From NCBI GenBank assembly GCA_900088475.1, contig FLMG01000988.1, positions 152,808 through 216,807 of the forward strand: DNA of 64,000 nt. The letters are read 5' to 3'. Of the stretch, positions 1-9,944 are shown piece by piece. Numbering within the stretch: the stretch's first letter is position 1; the number at the start of each line of letters is the position of its first letter. The DNA is from Hyphochytrium catenoides (taxonomy: Eukaryota > Sar > Hyphochytriomycetes > Hyphochytriales > Hyphochytriaceae). The notes under the pieces are model-generated. The model saw nothing but the letters and a program-made list of their open reading frames with translations. It did no database searches and was not told the origin of the DNA. Both the position numbers and the translations under genes were made by a program.

Positions 1-719
1 CAGAGTATTCTGGACTGTAGACGGGTTGTCTCTCGTTAGCCCTTTCACTAAGACGGTAAAGCTTTCCCTCGATGTAATCTGTAATAGATCTCAGTGATCA
101 GCACTCCCCTTTACCGACTGGCACTCAGGAGTGAGACTTACGTGAGCGCAGGCTTGGGGATTCGCGCTAAGCAGCATCAACCCGTGGATGACGCTATCTC
201 TGTTTAAACTATCCGTATGATCGATATTTGCTACCTGGTGAATGGTAAGCCTCATCCCTTCACATGCCACAGGAGGCTGATGACGTACCATATTCCCTAT
301 TGCCTCAGGAGATGCCTTGATAAGTGCAGTCCTACCGTTCGCACTGCATGCCAAGTGACGAAAGCAGATGCAGGCGTTTTGGCGGATATTCTCATCCTCA
401 TCAATGAGGAGTGGAACGAGCAATGTCATCATCCCTTTATCCAGACACTGAGCCACATCTTCGGGATGAGTTAACATCCTAGACGTCGTCTTCAAAGCAT
501 TACGCTTCACATCCTGCATAAGTGGTTAGCTCCTCCTTCTTTGATAATCTCGCTGTGTTTGGGCTTAACCTGGTCCTTATCCTCGATTTGACGCTTGAGC
601 TTTGCCCACTTCTCTGCACCAAATGCCTCTGTGATGACGGTCTTTGGTGGAAGCTCTGGATTGTTCTTCACATCCTTGAATGCTATTTGCTGTGCGTTAG
701 ATAGGTGTTTGACGCTCAT
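1..719 (-). CDS. RSPH14: RSPH14-like armadillo-repeat protein (partial)
   Basis: The model has exons 719-570, 513-142 and 78-1, continuing off the left edge. All junctions are phase 0; intron 1 is only 56 bp with a CTAAC branch site and ends TATGCAG, and intron 2 starts GTAAGT. The product begins MSVKHLSNAQ. A short lead-in (AFGAEKWAKLKRQIEDKD) is followed by helical repeats such as LLVPLLIDEDENIRQNAC and VLVKGLTRDNPSTVQNTL, the usual pattern of armadillo repeats. The N-terminal layout resembles radial spoke head 14 (RTDR1), a flagellar radial-spoke protein that in animals starts with a similar lead-in. Another ARM-repeat protein cannot be excluded because only about the first 200 residues are here. 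Flagellar assignment is inference, helped by CEP120 and a JHY-like gene in the same window. Confidence 0.55.
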
Positions 720-734
720 AGCTCTTAGAGTCAA

Positions 735-1613
735 TCTCTAACTTTACTTCTTCCTGTATCAAGTTGAAGTGGTAAGCGTCCACTGGTCAGGGCTATCACT
801 TCCGGAAACTCATGAAGCTCAGCTCTGTCGAGCAGGTAGGTGATCACTGATGAAGATCAATCAATGGTGAGGCTTTGATGATGTGGCAGCAATCTCACGC
901 CAAAATGCACTCAGAATTTGTGACTTGTGAATGACTTCAGCAGGAAGAGTATGAAACGACCTTCTTCGGTTATCGGTTATCAGTCTAAAGAACTGTTATT
1001 GATTCTAGTAATCGCTTAGCCCTTCCCTTGGTAATCAGACCCCTGGCTCATTGGTCATCAACATCAATCAGAACCAAGAACCAAGAAGCTCTAGCAATAA
1101 CCGAAGCGCAAACTGATCAGTCCATCAGTCCATCACCACCAAGGCCGATGATCTCTTCTTTGTCTTCTCAAAAGCAGCCAGGGACCTCCGTCAAAAGCCT
1201 GCTTTTGTCGTTGTCCGGTTGGCGACAGTGGCCAGGCAGCTCAACTTCACATTGTGACAAGAACTTGAGGTGAGTATTTTTGTCCTTCCCAAGGACGAGG
1301 GCAAGGTAGACTTTGCTCTCGCGATAGACACGACGAGCCGTTACCTCAGTCCAACGCCACCGTGAGGTCGTCGTGGGCCACGCAAGCAACAATAGTGCCT
1401 CCGCATTTCGTTGGTGCCAGCACGTGACCCCATTTTCCAGAGAACTTAGGCCTGGAACGCACTCTCGCTTCTAGTGAAGCCTAACTGTCCAACATGGCAG
1501 AGCATGAGCAAAGGGGAGACCTCAGTCACCCCACCAAAAGGCAAAAGGTCATCAGCGGTCGACTGTGGTATTACTGCTTCACAATCAGGGACTGACTTTC
1601 TTGGTCGAGGTAG
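735..1613. other. Divergent intergenic region
   Basis: This is about 880 bases between the divergently transcribed ARM-repeat gene and the Notchless gene, presumably holding both promoters. Open frames here are short, have no recognisable family and no matching splice partners. I see no repeat or RNA gene. Confidence 0.5.
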
Positions 1614-4588
1614 ATGGAGGAACTCCAGCACTTGGACGAAGAAGAAGACGATGCGCCAGCATCAGTAATCGTCCAGTTCGTTTCAGTTGAGGTATCACTT
1701 GACCCAATTTGAACCAAAAGACCGTGTGTAAGGAGTCTGGGCATTCACAGGGTGAAGAGGTAGGCGTACAACTGGACATACCCATCACCTCGACTCCATT
1801 GCAGATGGAGGAGGTCGTTAACCACCTTCTCGAGGTAATCCCAGCTGCCTAGATAAGCGCACCATTCTTTCCTGCCTCTAAGCATCAGTTTACTGTCGAC
1901 CTTGCCCGCCCCTCACTTGAACTTGTAGAATGGCAGCAACAAGGTGCCCTATGCCTTCTACGTTAACGACGTTGAGATTACTAGTTCAATTCAGGAGACA
2001 ATGAAAGAAAATGTAAGTGTCTTTTCATCACCCCTTCAAGAGAATCCAGTCCGGCCGAGAGAGATAGCCCTCGCACTTTGTCGTGTGTATCGCTGAGCGC
2101 TCTTTTCCCTTTGTACATGCTCCCTAGAAACTATCGACGGAAACAGTCTTGCTTGTGAAGTATCAGCCCCTTGCGACATTTAGAGTTCGCCCTGTGTCAC
2201 GATGTGGAGACACATTACAAGGTGGGCTTACACGACATGGGCTTTCCTATAGCTAGTATTCACTTCACTGCTTTCATGCTTTCACTTGCCCTGAGGCCGT
2301 CCGTCATCCGGAGGCTTTCTTCGTATGGAAGTGTTAACTTGTTGCCCGTCATGAGTAGGCCACACAGAAGCTATCCTTCATGTCAGTTTCAGTCCGGATG
2401 GAAGTAAGCTAGCCAGCGGCGGAGGGGATGCAACTGTTCGGTATTATTTATTCCTCATGAAGCTCCAAATCTATTGGGTTCACTTTCATATTTTGCGCTT
2501 TTAGAATCCTTTCGCACTATCGTATGTACCACCCATGCTATGTTCCCCCTATTTCTTCCTCCACCGCCCCTGATCGCTTTACCTAGAGGCTAAGTGGCGA
2601 TGCTGGGCTAGGTTTTGGGACGTAAACTCGTCACTTCCAATCGTTACCTGCAGAGGTCACAAAGCCTGGGTCCTCTGCACGGCCTGGTCGCCAGATGGCA
2701 AACGCTTTGCATCCGGAGATAAAAATGGGGAGATAAGGTAATGGCTTTCCCCTATCGTTGTCTGCCGTCAGCTCGAGACTCTGACGTTAGCTTGTAGAGT
2801 ATGGGATCCGGTTACGGGGAAACAAATAGGACTTTTGACTGGACACAAAAAGTGGATCACGGCGCTATGTTGGGAGCCAATGCACAGGTAAGGGCAGTGG
2901 CGCATTAACAGACGGTCTTAATGGGGCGATGAGAAGAGCTAACAAGGACTAAGCGGTAATCGACGCTGAGAAGGGGAGCTGGCAGACGGAGAGGCAGGGT
3001 TAACGGAAATGCTGCTCCCTCCGAGAAATGCTAGAGACTAAGAAAACGTCTGTAGAAACTCGTCGTGTGAAAGGCTAGCAAGTTCATCCAAGGATTCTAC
3101 CATAAAGATATGGAATGTGAGGACCGGGAAGATGGAACTCTCTCTCTCGGTAAGCTTCTTAAATGAGGCGTCAACCTTCTATTCGCATGTGGCTAAACAC
3201 TTTTTCTAATGATTGCAGGGGCACACAGACTCGGTGGAAAGTATAAAATGGGGTGGTGAGGGCCTTTTGTACAGCGCGTCCAGAGACAGGACAATAAAAG
3301 TCTGGGCTGTTGAAGCCGACGGAAAGGTGGGTTGCCTCTTCCACGGCGAGAAGCACAGGCTGTTCTCACAACGCCTCTGATGTCAGGGCAAGCTTGTTCG
3401 TACTCTAGTGGGACATGGACACCGAATCAACACACTTGCCCTAAATGTTGAGTACGTATTAAGGACAGGACCTTTTGACCACACAGGCAAGAAGTTTTCC
3501 TCCATAGAAGAAGGTAGGTAGTCAGCCTCATCTCATCTCACCCCATCGACACCTCTAATACTCAATTGACATCTATCGGACCATTAAGCTCACGCGGCGG
3601 CTAAGGAGAGGTACGAAAAGGCTAGAGCAGGGCAACCTGAGCGCCTAGTCTCCGGTTCGGACGACTTCACCCTCTTTCTGTGGGAGCCCGCGGTAAAGCT
3701 ACGTCTCTAGCCTCCTCATGACATCATCATGTTTCTGCCATGTTCCTAGCCGGCTATGGACTTCCCGATCTTATCCTTTCGCTCCCCCCTCTTTGCCATC
3801 TTTTGACTTGTTGCCTTTCCACTTCCTCTTAGCCTTGCTAATGCGTACATCTTGTCGCTTCGAACCCCAATAGGAGGGCAAAAAGCCGATCCAGAGGCTG
3901 ACAGGGCACGTGCAGCCCATCAATCATCTTGCTTTCTCCCCCGATGGAAGATTTTTCGCTAGTGCATCCTTTGACAAAAAGGTTAAACTGTGGGACGGGC
4001 GAACGGGCAGGTAGGATGTGCGCATGATGCCTCCATATATATATATCCCATATCCTCTTCTCTAAGCTGGGTACTGCGCCTCACTGCACCCTCTGTGCCT
4101 CCTGTTAACCATTCACGCGATCCTAAGGTGTTCTCTTCATGTAGGTTTATCGCTACTCTTACAGGTCATGTGGGCGCTGTCTACCAGGTAAGTAGAGGAG
4201 GAGGGTCTCTTGCTGTAAGCAGTTCTGACGGATTCCCGTCTACAATTAGGTCTGCTGGTCTAGTGATAGCAGGCTCCTGGTGAGCGCAAGCAAAGACAGC
4301 ACAGTAAAACTGTGGAACGTTGCTGAGCCAAAGGCTGCAAAAGCCACACTTCCAGGACATGCGGATGAGGTAAACACACTGGCAAAAGATAAAGGCTCGT
4401 CATATGTCAGACTATAGATGACCTTTTTTCTCCAGGTCTATGCTCTTGACTGGAGCCCCAATGGAGAGCGCGTAGCATCAGGCAGCAAAGATAGAACCAT
4501 CAAAATGTACGTGTTAACGCATAAGAGGTCTGGTGTAACTAAAGTTGAACTCCCTTAACATCTTTCTCGTTGCAGTTGGCGGCAGTAG
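1614..4588 (+). CDS. NLE1: Notchless (NLE1/Rsa4-type) WD40 ribosome-assembly factor
   Basis: Sixteen exons join in phase: 1614-1691, 1751-1834, 1929-2012, 2128-2221, 2359-2440, 2612-2737, 2798-2887, 3074-3149, 3219-3326, 3387-3513, 3589-3692, 3874-4010, 4145-4187, 4250-4369, 4436-4506 and 4576-4588 (TAG), giving 396 residues. The N-terminal NLE domain includes [12 protein letters not shown], followed by [17 protein letters not shown]. Eight WD units follow, each with a GH start and [12 protein letters not shown]-like end; the last ends IKIWRQ. The WD5 insertion after [16 protein letters not shown] is typical of Notchless. Notchless (yeast Rsa4) sits on pre-60S ribosomal particles and is pulled by the AAA ATPase Midasin (Rea1) during large-subunit maturation in nucleolus and nucleoplasm. 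The NLE domain, through a conserved acidic residue, is what Midasin binds. Length is shorter than the animal protein (about 485), mainly by a short N-terminus and tight loops. Confidence 0.93.
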
Positions 4589-5357
4589 GCTCTTCCATTC
4601 CCATCAGACCTCCTTACTTATTGGAGCTTATCATCCTTGGTGGGCTGCTGTGAGACTGAGTATGGAGCTTTCCCGTGGTGGCGTCGCTGTCCGGTGCGAG
4701 TAAACTCTGGGGCTTCCTACAGTCTGCGCCAGCTTGTTCGTGAAGCCTGCCTCTCAGGCAAAGGCCAATCTGATCATTAGAAGTAAGATGTTGGAGCTGA
4801 TGTTGGGGCACAGGCCCACAACCTTTGACAGGAACCCTAACATAACATTAGACAAACACATCACTGTAGAATACCATTGTAGACGCTCATGCGTCCGCAT
4901 TCGGAATAATGAGTACATAAATGGATACTTTTACAGAGGGAAGATTGTTGTATACAGAATAGCCTTATCGATCTTCAAAGGCTGGCTTCTGAACGAACCT
5001 CCCTCTTGACCTGATGTTCATACTGTAGGGAGGCAAGAAGCTGTTGACAGGACAGGACAGGAAGATTTTCTTCATGGCGCTCTCATGATTCATAGCAGAT
5101 CGCGACAGATCTGCAGCAAGGGTTCCATTATTTATCCCTGAGAAGAGAGCTTGTACATTGCTCCCTTTGAATAGCCTCTACTCCTTCATCGTATCTGGGT
5201 TTATCTAGCACATTCGACGCGAAGTGATTTGCCCAGCCCTTGTCTTTCTTGGACCCAATCGTGAAGGTCCTATTCTATGGCTATAGCTTGCTGAACCTCG
5301 ATGGGGAACTGGTAGCTTCTTCTTCGTCCCGGGAGACTGCTTCAAGATCTAGTAAGC
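4589..5357. other. Intergenic region
   Basis: This separates the Notchless stop from the PCGF start on the same strand. It must carry the Notchless 3' UTR and the PCGF promoter. The short open frames resemble nothing I recognise and no splice chain supports them. Confidence 0.45.
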
Positions 5358-6438
5358 ATGGGCAGTCACGGTCCCGCCCATGAAAGTGGAAAGGCGCACC
5401 AGGTAGGTTATGTTCCTGCGACACGAAGGCGTAATGGCTCTTAAATTTCGTCCATCATGCTGACGCTACTACGTCTCCCGATCGAAAACACTTAGAAAGA
5501 GAAGCATGTTAACTCCAAGAGCGCTGCTGCACGCGAAGAGGAAGATGATGACGAAGAGGATGAGACTTATTTGCAACCCATCACCGACAGTCGGACTGTC
5601 AGATTCAAGCTGCGGACTCTGAACAAGAATCTTATCTGTGCTTTGTGCGCAGGGTATTATCGCGAGCCGTACACAATTATAGAGTGTCTCCACACCTTCT
5701 GCAAGAGCTGCTTAACAAAGTACTTTCTCGAGGTACTCCATCTGCCCATCTTAGACTGGAAAGTTAGGAATGTGTGGCTCACCTTCACATATCAATCTTT
5801 CTGAACATCTGCAGGACAACCGTTACTGTCCAACATGCAACGCGGATATGGGCCCTAATCCGCGTTCCACATGCATGTTTGACCGAAGTATGCAGGAGAT
5901 TTTGAGGAAGATCCTGCCAACGCTGGATGCAGAGGATGAGAATGCGGAAACAGAATTCTATACCCGGCTCAAGATACCTCCAAAACGTAAGCTAACACCA
6001 ACGAACAACGGCAAAGGGGAACCGACGAAAAAAGTCAAGGATGCGGATGGGTCTTCATCCGGACGGCACTCCCAAGCGGATAAAGGAGAAAGTGGAGGAG
6101 GCATACGACGACAAAGCTCTGCGAGCTCTCATGACAATTCGCGGGATGTAGAAATCTCGCTCAACATTTCCCCAGATGTCTCGGAGCTCACTCCTAAGCA
6201 TCTACAATTGCGCGTTCTTGAGAAGCCGTACCTTAGTACCTCCGGGAAACTTAAGGTGCTCCACTTGAAGAAATATATAGCTAAGAAGCTCAAGGGAGGC
6301 ATAGAACCGGACAACATAGAGATTCTGTGCAAGGGAGAGGTGCTGGGACCAGAGCTCTCGCTCCACTTTATTGAAAGGACTCGATGGCACGATGCTAGTG
6401 ACCTCTGCCTCACTTACAGAAGGAAGATGGCTTATTGA
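5358..6438 (+). CDS. PCGF: Polycomb group RING finger protein (PCGF/Bmi1-like), RING + RAWUL
   Basis: Three exons, 5358-5402, 5496-5732 and 5815-6438, give 301 residues. After an acidic stretch (EEEDDDEEDE), a C3HC4 RING runs from about residue 63 to 102: C63-x2-C66, C79, H81, C84, C87, C99-x2-C102, with IECLHTFCKSCLTKYF and RYCPTC typical of the Psc/Bmi1/Mel18 class. A basic, Ser-rich linker follows. The C-terminus (about 205-300) looks like a RAWUL ubiquitin-like fold: KLKVLHLKKYIAKKL and PDNIEILCKGEVLGPELSL. PCGF proteins pair with RING1 to form the PRC1 E3 ligase that mono-ubiquitinates histone H2A. The RING plus RAWUL order and the spacing make this call strong. Which of the PCGF subtypes it equals cannot be told. 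Plant DRIP-type RAWUL proteins share the architecture. Confidence 0.88.
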
Positions 6439-6763
6439 AGAAAACTAGAAGAGAAGCGAGTATGCAAAGAGGCTCCCATCCCCAATAAGCTGAGAATGTG
6501 GCAAAGGGCGAAAGGAGAGATGAAAAATTAAGGGAGGGAAGGTGGAACTGGACAGATATCAGAGGAGAGCGAGAAACAAATATCAGTGACCGAGTCGGAT
6601 GCTTGGTAAGCCCATTATTTATACTCAATAGCCGTCACTCAGCACCCCAGCAAAATAGGTAATATACAGGACAAGCGCGTCGATTCTTCAGTCCCCTAGT
6701 TCCTTCCTCTTCATGGGGTCTTGTCTCATCCTCTGTCTCCTAAGTCTGACAGCGAGAAAATAT

Positions 6764-8771
6764 TCAGATTTGGACCATCTGCGCAGGTCTCTCTTTCCCT
6801 TTTAGAGAAGAGTTGCTGCCTTCCTCTTTGGGTTTGGCTTGGCCCTGTCTCTCTTCCTGACATTTGCACATCTTCACGTACTGCCGAATAACATCATCAG
6901 GCACGCCGTAGTAACGGGAGGTCACCTGCCAGTGCAATGGAGAATAGTTCAGGTGATGGTGAAGGCAAAGAGAATAAGAGGCTGTTGAAAAGCAGAAGGT
7001 GCATGAGCAATAAATAAGAGGAAACAGAACCATGGTAAAGGGCGTAAATATAAATGGAGTCTCTAGCTATGACAGAAGCGAGAAACATTTTCAGGCATAC
7101 GTCGCATTGTTGTCTACATACCATTCGACGTGTTCTATCGGTGCCTACGTGTTTCCCACTCTGCACATGTGCGTTCCAAAGTGCCCTTGTCACCTTGTCC
7201 TGGCTCACAACCACTCTACATCGGCTCTCGCCATCCTCCATAGCAGGCTTCACGACCTGAGCGTCATAGAGGAAGCATACAGGAATTAGAGGATATAGAA
7301 AGCGCAAAATTGACCGAAGGGAAGAGGTTGTGACCACGATGTGGACCAAATGATGCTGGTTAGACAAGAAGTGTGGTCACATGGTCCATTGGAAATGAAG
7401 AAATGTACGCGCAGCATCTAGCTGCGGATACAGACTTTTAGTTCAGCCCAACACACGTACAGGGAAAAGCAGCAGCTATGCAAGCCGGAAGCAGGTAGCT
7501 ACGAGCCCGCCCATGGCCTACCTGATAGTCTTCTACCTTCTTCCCGTCGGGCATTGTAATTACCATCTTCCTATAACTAAAGCCTTGCTTTCGCACCCAA
7601 TGGCGAAACTGAGCGGAGCCAAACTGGTTTTTCGCACCTTTCTTTTTCGAGCTTTGAATCTTTAAGAAAGCCTTTATGTCTTGGAATTTTTCAGGAGAGA
7701 GAATGATGCACTTAGGGTGCGACTGAACGTACATATCTAGCCAAGCAAGGAACTCTGTATGATCCACCCTCTGAAAGGCGTCAGACCCGGGATCATTGAG
7801 GCTGTAGGCGGATTCTACAGATATCGAAAGACCAGTGTCGGCAATGAGTTTGAGGACTTCAATATAGGGTTCGAGGCGCGCAACACCAGCAGGGAAGGAG
7901 AGTGGGAGGCGGAGTCGTAGAGAATCATGTGAGAAGCATTGTATCTAGACAAGACGGTAGAAAGACGACCACCAGTAGAAGAATCAAATCTAGGAGGAAG
8001 GATCGAAGAACGTTGACGTACCGTCTTTAGCGGAGAGGTAGACAGGCCTGGCAAGCTCCAATCTCCTCTTCTTGGTCATTGCTCTCTCTATTAAGATTGC
8101 ATACGTCAGTAAGCGATAGCCAAGAGAGACTAAGCAAATGAACAGATTACTGAGAGAAAAAGAATAAGAGAAAAGAACACTTCGTATCGGTGTGAGTGTC
8201 TGTGTGTGTGAAGGAGAGAGAGAGAGAAGAGAGAGAGAGGGCGAAAATAAGATCATAGGCACCCCTAGAGGCCAAGAGGTGGCTTGGATGGAGGTGTTTC
8301 CACCTAAGTAAAGGAGTAAGGCTCAACCGTAGAGTCTGAGTCAGGCTTAGAAGAAAGGAGCAACGTATGAGCGAGACATGAGGAACTTCTTCAAAGTGAA
8401 AGGTTACCGGCCATTTGGATTCCCAGTAGCGGTTTATAAACGTAAAGCGGGTGGTCTTCATCCCGGCCAGCCGGCGGTAGAAGAGAAGAAAGCGGAGTTG
8501 AGCGCTTGAGCGCTTGTTCGTCCATTCCTCCCACGGTCAATCCCGAGGGATCTTCAGTGAAGACTTGTAGCAGAGCCAGTGGATAGCTCGTGAATATGCC
8601 ATAAAAATCTCTTGACTCCACTACGGAGTCGATAAGGGTTTTCGTCGTCGCATCGAGTGGAAGATTTTGAATCTCTGTGGCTGCTCCAATCCGTTGCGAG
8701 CTGGGCACATTGTCCTCTTTCTCCTCAGCGATTGTCTCCTCCAAAACCTGTACCCAAAAAGATTCCGCCAT
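6764..8771 (-). CDS. NOL4-like helical-domain protein
   Basis: The model has exons 8771-8408, 8087-8022, 7856-7522 and 6925-6764 (about 308 residues), all phases consistent. The start of exon 3 is the weakest point: an in-frame extension upstream (RLEPYIEV) reads well but would break phase. The C-terminal half has SPEKFQDIKAFLK, then FRHWVRKQGFSYRKM, then VTSRYYGVPDDVIRQYVKMC. This order matches the N-terminal domain of animal nucleolar protein 4 and the related region of KRAB-A/integrase-like proteins, where FWVxxKGF and a Tyr-x5-Pro-x2-x-hydrophobic helix recur. The N-terminus (MAESFWVQVLEE) is unrecognised. Function is unknown; NOL4 is nuclear/nucleolar. Intron 1 holds a GA microsatellite at about 8189-8242. 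Confidence 0.5.
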
Positions 8772-9944
8772 ATTCCAACCCTGGGCTCAACGGCACCTTA
8801 AGGAGACAGCCATTCCGCAGCAACGACGAAAGTTAAGAAGCTACAAGGGGAAGGGAGCCCGAGAGAGAGGGAGTAAACCTTCGATAGTTATGCAAAGGAA
8901 TAGTCTGTCAGCCCAAGGCTGAGCTATCTTTAGTAACCCTCAGAAGCCTCAACGGACTCTAACCGAGTGCTCCTGTTCCGCGACGGGTACGCGGCGTTGC
9001 AGATGCTAGAAATCACAAAGGAAGGCTCAAGAAGACGAGGGCCAAAAGGGTTCAGACATCTAGAGCGAAGGCCGATCATAAGGAGACGAGTCCTATCTGC
9101 AGCTCAGAGGCCATGATACAGCCCGCTAAACGATTTCTCATGGTACCCACAGCGTTAGTGCAGCTTGGGGCAATGAAGCGCAAGAAGAGTCAGAAGAAAG
9201 GCCAAGAGCGCCTGGTAAACTTCATTCTGAAGCTAATGCGACTATCCTCGGATAACTACCCTAAAGAAATGGTTATAAATATCCCGCTGCGTCGTTTGAG
9301 GCTGTTGAGGCCTTTCTATGAAGAGCTCGCTGGTATTCTACGAATTGCTTAGGACAGCCTATTCAAGGCCGTTTACAGCAAACAAATTTGAAAGCATTCG
9401 AGGCTCAAAATCCTTGGGAAATCCAGGAAACTAAGTGGGCAGGAGGAAGAGGCAGCAGGTCGGGAATGAGAGCGAGACTTTAAGAATAAAAAGATAGAAC
9501 ATTTTGGAAAGAGATACAAGGACGGAGAGAGAGAGATGACCGCAAAATTGAAATAGAGCTCAGTTCTACAAAAGTCGCGGAGAGGCAACGATGTGCCTTG
9601 TGTCCAACAGAGATTTGGAGACTTGACGACACAGCAGCAGCCAGGACGTCAGGGCGGAGAGCTTGTGCTTCAGGGTGTAAGCGGACGAGTCCTCTTTGGA
9701 GTTTGCTGAAGGCGCCTGTGCTCCTATCTGCGTGGTGGCGCCTGGTACGTCGCTTCTCGATGCTAGCTCTGTCAAAGTTATTGTGCCTCCTTCCTCAGTG
9801 CATCCCACCTCCCTCTGTTTTAATCCTTTTAGAGATCAGTAGCACTGAGCCTTAGTCTTCCATTATTACCCTCTAGTTGCGCCTTTACTCCTGTCAGCAG
9901 AAGGCTCGACCGACAGCTCAGCTCGTCAAGGACGCAGTGCTGCC
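8772..9944. other. Intergenic region upstream of the hAT-derived gene
   Basis: This is the head-to-head spacer between the NOL4-like gene and the hAT-derived gene. An open frame at 9113-9352 encodes 79 basic residues with no family match I know. I looked for terminal inverted repeats and 8-bp target duplications of an hAT element around 9600-9944 and found none by eye. Confidence 0.4.

Noticed and set aside
9113-9352. 79-residue basic + strand frame
   Set aside because: No recognisable motif or neighbour link; kept only as a remark in the intergenic entry.
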